Shown piece by piece: positions 1 through 8,439 of a DNA stretch of 47,165 bases; within the stretch, counting starts at the first letter, position 1; each line of letters starts with the position of its first letter. Both the position numbers and the translations under genes were made by a program. This DNA is from Novipirellula herctigrandis. Its GTDB lineage: Bacteria > Planctomycetota > Planctomycetia > Pirellulales > Pirellulaceae. The stretch covers positions 7,404,838 through 7,452,002 of the forward strand of contig SJPJ01000001.1 in assembly GCA_007859835.1 (NCBI GenBank). The letters are read 5' to 3'. The notes beneath the pieces are model-generated. The model was not told the origin of the DNA and made no database searches. It worked only from the letters and a program-made list of their open reading frames with translations.

Positions 1-557
1 GGGTCAGTTCACTCTTTTCGTGCAGTTCCCACATCTCTTCGGCGTAGTGAGATTCCGCTAGCTCCGGAGCATACTGCGCGTAGTATTGCGTGATGTTTCG
101 AACGTCACGCGTGATCTTTCACGGCTTGTTCGGCCGACATTGTGATTTCGTTCAGCCGCGGTGCCACGTCGCCGTCCCCATCGGTGACCAGCTCCATCAA
201 TAGCACGCCATCGAAGAAACCGTATGCCTTTGGGACTCGGACACCCGCGTCGGCGAGTTTATACAACGCGTCCACTTCGGCCCGTTGCCAAACGACTTCC
301 TGTTGATCTCGGCCAAATTTAGAGCGCCTGTTGATCGCCCTTTGTCGGCGGCTGTTCCGGATTTTCCGGCCTTCCTGGTACTGCACCGCGTTTTTGAAAC
401 TGCGCTGGGCCACATCCTTGTACACCTTGGCACAGCGAATCTCGTCGCCGCAACGTACAAGGAAGACCTGGGCCTCTTTGCCGCTCATCAGTGAGCCTAA
501 GACTTTGTCGACGAGCCCGTCTTCGATAAGTGGTTTGATACGCTTGGGGACTTTCAA
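1..557 (-). pseudogene. RIO-type serine kinase, catalytic core deleted
   Basis: The first 150 codons (557 down to a TGA at 105) match the N-terminal lobe of bacterial RIO1-like kinases of about 280 residues: a basic MKVPKRIKPL start, the SGKEAQVFLV nucleotide loop, the ATP-anchoring lysine in CAKVYK, and the GVRVPKAYGFFDGVLLMELV hinge. Just past the stop, in another frame, the sequence resumes with RDVRNITQYYAQYAPEL and EEMWELHEKSELT, which is the C-terminal part of the same family. The piece between, expected to hold the HGDLS(E/Y)xN catalytic loop and the metal-binding IDxPQ motif, is absent. This is an out-of-frame internal deletion, not just a short ORF. The start is a TTG. The C-terminal end runs off the left edge of the window. 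A functional kinase is very unlikely. Confidence 0.8.
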
Positions 558-848
558 GATGCTACCGATTCAGAAGCATGGAAGCTTCCGCAGGAAAAGA
601 ATGGGTGAATGACCAGGAGACAGCGTCCCTGAAGCAACAGAGCGTCCCGGGCGTAACGTAGCACGACGTAGAAAATGCCGTAAAGAGGCTCTCGATAGGC
701 CCCGTCTCGGCTGCGCAAGGGGCAATCGAGGGTGGCCGAATCCTCCTAGCCTGTATATATATATATTGCGTTGGACTTGCCGTGATGGGCCCACCAGAAT
801 GAACCCAGCGATCCATGCTTCCCTCAACAAATCCAGGAATGAAAACGG
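558..848. other. Non-coding stretch
   Basis: I see no credible gene here. It holds a short TA-rich run near 751-766 (alternating TA) that could be part of a promoter for the HNH gene on the right or a simple repeat. Confidence 0.4.
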
Positions 849-1307
849 ATGGGACAACTTAATGACGTGGGCGAGGCCGACGGTTGGCGGTGTTGGTTGT
901 GTGACGAACCGGTCGACCGCGAGATGTCGCCCAACGATCCTCGCGGAGCCAGTGTGGACACTCGTATCACCAAGGCCCGCGCGAAGAAAAGAAAACAAGA
1001 CAAGGGAAACGTGCCGCCAGAGCGTTTGGCGCACAAAAGCTGCAACACGGGCAAGGGCGCGAATGATCCCGTGGTGCCCTGGGCCGATCACCTGATTGTC
1101 GTTGACCCGGCACCGATCATCGCGGCTACCGAGCGACTCGAGCGAAAGGGCGGCCGCGAAGCCATGGCTCGTTGCCCCACGCGTGAAGACGCCGACGCCG
1201 TTGCCGCCTGGCTCATCGATCGACTCTCGCGTCTCTCTCCCAAGTTGGATGTGCACTCCGAAATCGCGACCACCGGAGGGCAATACCTAGTCAGCTTGCA
1301 CACGTAG
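849..1307 (+). CDS. HNH-like zinc-binding protein, degenerate
   Basis: This 152-residue protein carries a CWLC pair near residue 15 and, about 50 residues on, RLAHKSCNTGKGA. That is the layout of an HNH endonuclease fold with a C-terminal helix (two Cys, then His/Cys and the N of CN). The usual DH of the first catalytic strand is replaced: the sequence reads SVDTRI, so the general-base histidine appears to be missing. A similar family with a CWLCDxPVD signature is known to me as hypothetical HNH proteins in other bacteria. The rest (residues 80-152) has no motif I recognise. An in-frame stop at 840-842 limits the start to the ATG at 849 or later. It stands alone between a broken kinase gene and an unknown small gene. 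Nuclease activity is doubtful. Confidence 0.65.
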   Translation: MGQLNDVGEADGWRCWLCDEPVDREMSPNDPRGASVDTRITKARAKKRKQDKGNVPPERLAHKSCNTGKGANDPVVPWADHLIVVDPAPIIAATERLERKGGREAMARCPTREDADAVAAWLIDRLSRLSPKLDVHSEIATTGGQYLVSLHT

Positions 1308-1758
1308 CAGAGCCACCCGCCGAATGCGAAGTGAATTCCCCCCCTTATTTCCGCAATAGCCGAGAGGGACAAAACGGGTACAGGCGATTTTTATTGCCTG
1401 CGACATCGTCTATCGATCGAGTTTATCTTGTCAGCACAATCCAATTGTTTCTAGGCAGTCCCAGGCCGCCCTACCAACCACTCTCGGGGTCAACATGACC
1501 GTGAACGATTCTGATCGATTTTTCCAGCGACGTCACAGGCTGAGTGACGCGCGTATGCGGATGGGCGGCACAACCGAGAACATCGCATGACGCAGTAATA
1601 CAGAAGACCGTAATGCAGAAGACCATCTCATAGGCATCTTTTGGGAACGCCAACACAAGCCGGGTGTTGCTCGATGAAGTATCACTGCTAACCTGCACCA
1701 TGAGCGTCATCAGACTGCGTGTTCCAATTGCGTAAGCGACAAGCGTCGGGAGGAAAAG
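1308..1758. other. Intergenic stretch, no clear gene
   Basis: About 450 bases with no convincing coding sequence. A 79-codon open frame on the minus strand (1471-1710) shows no signal, motif or plausible composition. A clear ribosome binding site for the next gene ends the stretch at 1748-1753. Confidence 0.4.
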
Positions 1759-1761
1759 TTG
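1748..1761 (+). promoter_or_regulatory. Shine-Dalgarno site that fixes a TTG start
   Basis: GGGAGG lies five bases before a TTG at 1759-1761. Many genes in this window lack a good Shine-Dalgarno sequence, so this match is good support for TTG as the start of the small gene that follows. Confidence 0.55.
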
Positions 1762-2079
1762 ACAAACCGAGAACTAGATCAGAAAGCGGCAATCATGATT
1801 GTCATCGAACACTTTGGTGACATTCTGCCAGGTACAAAGTGTTCCGCAGTGTTCTTTGACACGCAAAAAATCCGCCGGGAGAAGGAGTTCTACACAAAAT
1901 TGTTCAGCGAGAACGGTGTGCATGATCTGGAAATCCTTCGAGCGATGGTGGCGGCGAATGTGCCTGACGATCCTTATTGGTTGGTCTCCTTAAAACCCGC
2001 CGATGGTGCGTTTGGGCAAGAACCTCGCTTACACAGAGTGGACGACCGAACCAGGAAGATCCTAGCGGACCCAGCCTAG
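1759..2079 (+). CDS. Hypothetical protein, 106 residues
   Basis: I do not recognise the family. The protein is soluble in composition, with no signal peptide or membrane segment, and mixes charged helices (residues 1-60) with a tail containing PYWLVSLKP. It starts at TTG with a good GGGAGG site upstream, and the reading frame has a protein-like composition. No neighbour is in an operon with it: the next gene to the right is 670 bases away and points the other way. Its role is unknown. Confidence 0.5.
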   Translation: MTNRELDQKAAIMIVIEHFGDILPGTKCSAVFFDTQKIRREKEFYTKLFSENGVHDLEILRAMVAANVPDDPYWLVSLKPADGAFGQEPRLHRVDDRTRKILADPA

Positions 2080-2751
2080 CTGAGCGCGTCCGGGCAACCA
2101 ACCGGTAACCAACCGGGGCCATAACCAACCGGGGCCACCCATGCACTTGAACCCAAAACACTAATGGAACGGACACCAAAGCCGAGCCCAAAAAACCGTG
2201 CCTCCATTGTTTTGTTCGGTTGTCACTTTTGCATCATTTCGCAATGAAGAATGAAGAGGGAAGAGGGAAGGGGCCACATATAGAGGGTTGCCCAACCTTG
2301 GGTATGACGATGACTCGCGAACCCGCGTCGGACGATAAATCCGACGAGGTTTCCGATTTCCCATTAGTGCATCGGTCTTACGTACCTCTGCAGTTTTGCG
2401 GCCTTCAGTTTCGCGTTCGGTCGATGCAACCAAATGTACGAAGAAATCTCTGGTCGTGCGGTCGGTGTTGTGCACCGCAACGCGTTGCTCGATTCACGTC
2501 CTAACGGGGCCGCTTCCGGACGGTTACACAAACGCAAACCCTCGTCACAATAGCCGCCGATGGCTTGTATGCTTGGTGATGAATCTTGCTTCGCTTCAAT
2601 CGCTCCAATTCGCGTTCGTTGATTGAACATCGCTGACGGAAACCGCGGGTAGTAGTCGAACTGCAGCAAACGCGATTTCTTGTCCTCCCAACATCCGCGG
2701 GATGGAGGCGAGCACGCCCATTTCAAGTACGCCGTTTTTGTACTTAAAGAT
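2080..2751. other. Intergenic stretch with short direct repeats
   Basis: No gene is convincing. Near 2097-2137 the 10-mer AACCAACCGG occurs three times in a row with small spacers. A purine-rich run (AAGAGGGAAG type) lies at about 2245-2275. On the minus strand, the frame of the large gene that ends at 2752 stays open for about 47 codons past its TAG; I could not tie that stretch to a known family. Confidence 0.4.
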
Positions 2752-5700
2752 CTAATCCGAGCGGCGAAGGACGTAATCGTACTCCGGGCCGGTGCGGAAT
2801 GCTTTGAGGTACGGTGAGTAAGTACGAACGTGGACGGACTGATTATCCGGCTGGAATTCGAGTAGCAGTAGCCAACCGTCGCCGCCTGAACTCATCCATT
2901 GCGCGTTGAACAGCATTGCGTGGAATTTCGCACCATTGTCCCGGGGATCGCTGCAGTGCGCTGTGGCAATTTCCTGCCTGTCAAAAACGGCTTGGCCACG
3001 TTCATTGATGATTTGGCAACCGTAGTGGCCGCAGACGAGGAATTCGACGTTGGGATTGGGATCAATCAACTTCGCCTTGATGTCGACGCCGCAATTGATG
3101 TTGTCAGCCTCGGATCGAAAACTGCGCAGGTAGTCTTCTTTGTCCGATAACTCGGGTGAAGGCAATCCGTCTTTGCTGGTCAGCCGACTCTTTTCACTGA
3201 TGTACTCGTGGATCGTCAAAAAGACATGATGGTCGGTATGCTTTTTGATGATCGCGTCGGCCCAAGCGACGACTTTATCGCGCGGTAAGAATTCGAGTGC
3301 CATGAACAGCAGCTTTTGACCGTTTTGTTCCATGACGTAATACGCATTCTCAAGATTATCTTCCTCGAACGATGCAACGAAGAACTCTTCATTCAGTGGA
3401 TTGTCGGCGATTTTGAAATACTCATCGAGATGTGCCGTTCGGTTAATCGGTTTCTCGTCGTGGTTACCCACACAAACCACGTAGGGAACGACGCCGTCGA
3501 TGTTTCGGTACGAGCCGCGAATCTTTTCCCATTCTTTCGGTTCGTTTTTCGATGTCATGTCGCCGACATGCACCGCGACTTGGATGTTGCGTGTTTTCTT
3601 ATTCGTCGCCATCCACTGAAACATCTGATCAAGAATCTGAACGTTTTCCTCGCGGCCCTTTCGCAGGGTCGTGTACGTTTGCGTGTCAGGAATGATGACG
3701 GCGGTCCACGCTCCGTCTTTAAGCGGCGGTAATGGTTTATTGTGCAGTACAAAGTCTTTTTCGTCCTGCGCTGCCCCCTCGTTTTTGACGCGCGGGTTAA
3801 CGGACTGCTGGATGACTTCAAACAGAGTCGCGCCTTGGTATTCTCCCGATTGGCTGGTCAGTTGTTTGGTCGCGTCCCACTGGTCGAACAGTATGGGATA
3901 GACAAAAATAAAATCGTGCGTCTTCTCGGCTGGTTGGATCAATTTCGTAAATACGTCGGCCTGCTGGTCGCCGGGTAACTCCATGAAATCGTTCATTTGA
4001 CCCGGATAGTCGATGTAAAGGTAGTACTGCGTCAGATGCGGATCTCGTTTCATCTTTTCCAGCGTGCTCAACCGAAGTTCCCAGGTTTGGCTATTGATTA
4101 GGAAGTCGGCGAACGAAAGGTATCCGTAACCTTCGTTGAAACCGCCGGCCATGTTCACGCCGATCGATTCAAAGCCAATCTTCTTAAGTCGCTTCAAGAC
4201 TTCAGTCGCCTTTTTGTCTCCGTGCTTCTCCAGAAAGTCCTTCCAGTTGTCCAGATTCACGATCCGAATGGGTCGCGTTAGCGGAAGGCTGAAATAGTTC
4301 TCGGCCGTTTCCCAAAAATATTTTTCACGGCCCCATGAAATCCAAGTGAGATTTAGTTTCGGAACGATGACGCATCCCGGCGATCCGGCGTTGATCGACG
4401 CATTCAAGAATTCCCCAACGTTCATCGGTTCGTGGCCGCGTCGTACCGGGACCATCGCGTCGATGTTCTGTTTACCAGTGATGTAACGCTCAAGTACCTG
4501 TGGCTTCAGCTTGTCGATCATCTCCAAGATGTCTTGTGCCGTGTATTGGTCGGGGAACATCCATTGAGCGAACCCATCTTTTGACTTCAGTGCACTTGCC
4601 AAAGGGATAATTCGGACGTTCGTACCCACTGGGATGCCCGCGTTTGTTTTCGGTTTGATCGCCTGGTCGGCTTTCCGTTTTCCTGACTGTTTAATCAGTC
4701 CGATGGCTTTGTCGGCAAAGCGGAGGCCCATTTGCTTGTAGCCTCCGGGCGGACAATGGACACCGTTGTTTGCCCCATTCAGGTCGTCGGTGTTGACCCA
4801 AGCTGCGCGGGCGTGATTGTCGGCGACATCAACTTGAATCTGCCGAATCGCATCCCAATTGGCCGTGCCGAGTCTCGCGTCGCTCAATCGTCCGATCACC
4901 CAGTTGATATCGTCGCGGTCGAAGTCTTCGGATAGTTGCTGGTAAAGTGTTTTTAGATTGCGTTCGTATGCCGTCGTCGTCGCATCTTCCTGATGATCCT
5001 TTTCGCCTTGCATCCAGACGAAGGTCATGGTGTCTATTTTCTTACCGGTCGAAGCCTTCTTGGCTGCTGCTAGGAGTTCCGTATAGATTTTGGCACGCGG
5101 TACCCAACGCGATATCCCTCGCCCGCCGTAAGCAACCTTCGTCACGATGACTTCGTCGTTAGGAAAAGCCTGCTTGAGTGTCGGAGTGAACGATACACTC
5201 AGGTCGAGGTTCTTCATGTTCGACTGGCCAGAACAGAGAAAGAGATGTGTTCTCCTTTCGGATGCCTCTCCCGATGCAGTCGGTGTGGGTGGCGTTGAAT
5301 CTGCGGATTCATAATCCTTGCCGAGACGACTCTGTTCGACCGAGTCGACCCACTGCCGCAATTGCGACTTCATTTCTTTGACGACTTTCGGATGCTTCTG
5401 TGCGATGTCGTTCTTCTCGCCAGGGTCGTTTTCCAGGTCAAACAGTTCAAACTTCTTGTCTGTGAAACTGACGGCACCGCCCGACCGTTTGCCTTTCGAT
5501 TGTTCTGCCGATACGAGTTTAAAACGTTCGCCAGAGAGTGCCACCGCATCACGAAAGTAGAATGCGATTGGTTCGCCGCGTTCCTGCCCTTCGCCTCTCA
5601 AAATTGGCAAGATGTCGACACCGTCGTAGGGCCGATTGGGCAACTCAATGCCAAGCAACTTAGCCAGGGTTGGCAGGTAGTCGAGTGTAGAGCAGGGAGT

Positions 5701-6774
5701 TTTTACGACGGTCCCGGATTTGATTTGACTTGGCCATTCGATCAAGCCGGGCTCTCGGATTCCGCCTTCATAGAGCGACGCTTTTCGTTCGCGGAATGAG
5801 CCGGCCGATCCTTGCAAACGTGCTTCCGCTTTCTTGGTGCGTCCAATTGGTGGTCCTGGGCCGTTGTCGCTGGTGAATGCAAGCAGCGTATCGTCAGCAA
5901 TACCAAGGTCACGAAGTTCTTGCCGAAGCCGCCCCATCTGCGCGTCGATCGCTGTCGCCAGGCTGTAGTAGTGCTGTTGGTTTTCGGGCAAACCCGAGTA
6001 CATTTCCTTCATGTACTTCGGGTGTCCCACCACAGGAGTGTGCGGCGGGTTAAACCAGATGACGGCCAGAAAAGGTTGTTCTTTTTTGGTTGATTCGCGA
6101 ATGAAGGGGATGGCGCGATCCATTACGATTTCGGCGGCGCAGCCTTCGATCGGCTCGTCCAATGGATTGCCGTTGTGAATGTAGCCCGCTCGCAGATCAA
6201 TAGGCTTGGGCGACGACTGGCCACCGAGCGCACGTCCGATGCCACCCGGATCGGTATAGGGATTGTGAGTTGCGACCGATGATGGACTAGCAAACCACTC
6301 GTCGAAGCCCGCCATGCCTGGTGTCATCAGAACATCCTTGTCGCCTTTGTAGTCCGGCGTCAGCATGCCGAGGTGCCACTTGCCAAAGTGCCCTGTCGTG
6401 TAGCCTTTCGATTTCACGAGTTCAGCGATGGTCAGCTCTTCGGCTTTCAGGTGACTGACCGCGCCGCGGTGATTACTGATCCCGCATCGAGTGGCAATTC
6501 GGCCAGTCAACAGTCCGGCCCGCGACGGCACGCACAACGGTGACCCGACGTAAAAGCGATCGAGTCGCGCACCGGCCTTTGCCATCTGATCCAGATGCGG
6601 CGTCTTGATGTGAGGATGTCCGTTGTAGCCAACATCGCCCCAGCCGAGATCGTCCGCCATGCAAAGGACAATATTAGGACGAACTGGTTGATCGTCTGCG
6701 CTCGCTGTTCGTGGTCCAATCGCCGCAATGACGAAGAGGAACGAGGTGAGAAGAAATCTAGCTGGAATACGCAT
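2752..6774 (-). CDS. Secreted four-part protein: sulfatase, SASA esterase, unknown, metallophosphoesterase
   Basis: A signal peptide (residues 1-26, ending TASA) leads into an S1 sulfatase (about 33-480): the DD metal ligands at 41-42, CVPSR with Cys81 as the formylglycine site, KWHLG at 131, NPPHTP near 241 and SDNG at 301. After a Pro/Thr linker comes an SGNH/SASA carbohydrate esterase (about 507-697) with GQSN (Ser516) and WMQGE. Residues about 710-1000 have no family I can name. The last part (about 1020-1335) is a calcineurin-like phosphoesterase: PDTQTY, VGDM, GNHD at 1102-1105 and CGHYG at 1247. Typical sulfatases are 450-550 residues, so this is an unusual fusion. It is the last gene of cluster 1, 98 bases after the preceding stop. 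A sequencing artefact joining separate genes is unlikely because the frame is continuous. Confidence 0.9.
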   Translation of the reverse strand: MRIPARFLLTSFLFVIAAIGPRTASADDQPVRPNIVLCMADDLGWGDVGYNGHPHIKTPHLDQMAKAGARLDRFYVGSPLCVPSRAGLLTGRIATRCGISNHRGAVSHLKAEELTIAELVKSKGYTTGHFGKWHLGMLTPDYKGDKDVLMTPGMAGFDEWFASPSSVATHNPYTDPGGIGRALGGQSSPKPIDLRAGYIHNGNPLDEPIEGCAAEIVMDRAIPFIRESTKKEQPFLAVIWFNPPHTPVVGHPKYMKEMYSGLPENQQHYYSLATAIDAQMGRLRQELRDLGIADDTLLAFTSDNGPGPPIGRTKKAEARLQGSAGSFRERKASLYEGGIREPGLIEWPSQIKSGTVVKTPCSTLDYLPTLAKLLGIELPNRPYDGVDILPILRGEGQERGEPIAFYFRDAVALSGERFKLVSAEQSKGKRSGGAVSFTDKKFELFDLENDPGEKNDIAQKHPKVVKEMKSQLRQWVDSVEQSRLGKDYESADSTPPTPTASGEASERRTHLFLCSGQSNMKNLDLSVSFTPTLKQAFPNDEVIVTKVAYGGRGISRWVPRAKIYTELLAAAKKASTGKKIDTMTFVWMQGEKDHQEDATTTAYERNLKTLYQQLSEDFDRDDINWVIGRLSDARLGTANWDAIRQIQVDVADNHARAAWVNTDDLNGANNGVHCPPGGYKQMGLRFADKAIGLIKQSGKRKADQAIKPKTNAGIPVGTNVRIIPLASALKSKDGFAQWMFPDQYTAQDILEMIDKLKPQVLERYITGKQNIDAMVPVRRGHEPMNVGEFLNASINAGSPGCVIVPKLNLTWISWGREKYFWETAENYFSLPLTRPIRIVNLDNWKDFLEKHGDKKATEVLKRLKKIGFESIGVNMAGGFNEGYGYLSFADFLINSQTWELRLSTLEKMKRDPHLTQYYLYIDYPGQMNDFMELPGDQQADVFTKLIQPAEKTHDFIFVYPILFDQWDATKQLTSQSGEYQGATLFEVIQQSVNPRVKNEGAAQDEKDFVLHNKPLPPLKDGAWTAVIIPDTQTYTTLRKGREENVQILDQMFQWMATNKKTRNIQVAVHVGDMTSKNEPKEWEKIRGSYRNIDGVVPYVVCVGNHDEKPINRTAHLDEYFKIADNPLNEEFFVASFEEDNLENAYYVMEQNGQKLLFMALEFLPRDKVVAWADAIIKKHTDHHVFLTIHEYISEKSRLTSKDGLPSPELSDKEDYLRSFRSEADNINCGVDIKAKLIDPNPNVEFLVCGHYGCQIINERGQAVFDRQEIATAHCSDPRDNGAKFHAMLFNAQWMSSGGDGWLLLLEFQPDNQSVHVRTYSPYLKAFRTGPEYDYVLRRSD

Positions 6775-6872
6775 ATGGAAATCTCTGCAACAAACGTGTC
6801 GTATAAATTGAATCTAGTCTCCCGCTGCGCCCAGCGGATTAATCAACGCGATTAACGCGAAGGCCAGCACGG

Positions 6873-8396
6873 TTAGTCAGTAACAAGCCGACAATTTTCC
6901 TGCATTTCTTTCACTCTATCTGGTGCGACTGCGCTGATGTTTCGTTGGGAAATCGGTGAGTTGGATTTGTGGTAATGGTCGTATAGCTCGACACCCAGGA
7001 TCGGAGACCGGGACGGAAATGTTGCCGGTTCCCCCTGCCACCACTGGGTATATCGATATCCGTTGCGATGCGTTGCGCTGGCGCCGATCGCTTTGGGATG
7101 CGTGACGTTGTCCGATGTCGTCCGCTCGGCACGGGTCACAAAGGTGTGTATGTATTCGCGTGCGGAAGACTGTTTGTCTCGGAGAGTGCTCGCAAAACTG
7201 ATGCCGTCGATCCCAGGCGGAACCGGCACATCGCATAACGTGGCCAGCGTCGGATACAGATCAATCAGTCCGACGATGGCATCCGACTTCGCATTGTGGC
7301 CGGATTGGAGACCCGGGACGCGAACAATCAGCGGAACCACGGCGTCTTTTTCGTGCAGCGTAAATTTCGCCCACCGGTCGTATTCACCGAGTTTGTAGCC
7401 GTGGTCCGAAGTGAAGACGACGATCGTATTGTCATCGAAGCCGGTCTGCTTCAATGAATCCAGTAGATCTCCCACCAGGAAATCCGCATAGGAAACGCAG
7501 GCGGCGTACCCTTGCATCATTTCCTTCTTCTTCGCAGCGGGGAGGCTGTACGCATCGTATTGCTGTTTATCGGCATGCACGCTCAGCAGAGCATTCGGAA
7601 AGCTCAGTGAATAGTGGGTGAGAATGTCGCCCGGCGGCTTGATATCGGTGATCTGCATCGCTTCGCGTTGATGCAGATTGAAGAAGCGTTTTGGAGCCGC
7701 ATACGGCGAGTGCGGCTTCTTCAATCCGACGCACATGAAGAATGGTTTGCTGGCTGACTTCTTTGCACGCTGCTGCAGCCATTGCTTTGCGTTTTTGACC
7801 AACGCGCCGTCCTTGTGCTCGTACACGCCGAACTCACTGGCCGAAGTAATTCGCGTCCTCTTATCTTTTGTCTTGGGATCTTTGACATTCACCCCATCCT
7901 TGCCCTTGCTCGGCAGAACGACGGAGAAATCTAGCTTCGCGCTTTCTGTTTCAGGCAGGACGGTGTCGTGATACAGTTTTCCGCCTCCGACGGTGACGTA
8001 TCCATGTTCACGAAAGTGGGCGGGCATGGTTTTGATGCCAAGCCTTTCGGCCTTCTTTTGGACGTTGCTGCTTTTGCCGCCCTGGTTGCAAGTGATCTCG
8101 CTGTTGCTGGGATACGTGCTAAGAAACAACGAAGCACACGACGGTCCGCAAAGCGGATATTGGCAGTACGCGCGATCGAACAGCATGGACTCCTTTGTCA
8201 GTCGATTCAAATTTGGCGTTTCGACGAAATCGTAGCCGTACACACCAACCTGTTTCATCAAGTCGTCGGCGATGATCACCAGCACGTTCGGGCGTTCGTT
8301 TGAATGCACTGCTGGCGCGGTTTGGTTGTCCACAGCAGAAGCCGCCGTGACACCGGTGACTTGACAAAGCAGCGCGCAGATTAATATTCGTTGCAT
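6873..8396 (-). CDS. Iduronate-2-sulfatase-like secreted sulfatase with CxPSC motif
   Basis: The chosen start (ATG at 8396) gives a signal peptide, MQRILICALL onward to about residue 21, and removes overlap with the upstream gene; a longer frame starts at 8480. The fold is S1 sulfatase of the iduronate-2-sulfatase-like group: ADDL at 43-46, TPNLNRL, GKLYH, HSPYAAPKRF, and TSDHGYKLGEYDRW near the end. The activation motif is Cys83-Gly-Pro-Ser-Cys87, so the arginine that normally follows (CxPSR) is a cysteine, codon TGT, one transition away from CGT. Formylglycine formation may be weak or absent. The remaining metal ligands look intact, so the gene is not plainly dead. It lies 43 bases after the glycoside hydrolase gene. 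Confidence 0.85.
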   Translation of the reverse strand: MQRILICALLCQVTGVTAASAVDNQTAPAVHSNERPNVLVIIADDLMKQVGVYGYDFVETPNLNRLTKESMLFDRAYCQYPLCGPSCASLFLSTYPSNSEITCNQGGKSSNVQKKAERLGIKTMPAHFREHGYVTVGGGKLYHDTVLPETESAKLDFSVVLPSKGKDGVNVKDPKTKDKRTRITSASEFGVYEHKDGALVKNAKQWLQQRAKKSASKPFFMCVGLKKPHSPYAAPKRFFNLHQREAMQITDIKPPGDILTHYSLSFPNALLSVHADKQQYDAYSLPAAKKKEMMQGYAACVSYADFLVGDLLDSLKQTGFDDNTIVVFTSDHGYKLGEYDRWAKFTLHEKDAVVPLIVRVPGLQSGHNAKSDAIVGLIDLYPTLATLCDVPVPPGIDGISFASTLRDKQSSAREYIHTFVTRAERTTSDNVTHPKAIGASATHRNGYRYTQWWQGEPATFPSRSPILGVELYDHYHKSNSPISQRNISAVAPDRVKEMQENCRLVTD

Positions 8397-8439
8397 CGAT
8401 CGTTCTTGGTTGGCTCGTTGAGATGGCAAACCAGTTCGC

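Noticed and set aside
570-1283. 237-codon minus-strand frame
   Set aside because: It is the complement of the HNH gene plus upstream sequence, has low-complexity Arg/Gly/Ser composition and no motif.
1471-1710. 79-codon minus-strand gene
   Set aside because: No ribosome site, leader, motif or protein-like pattern.
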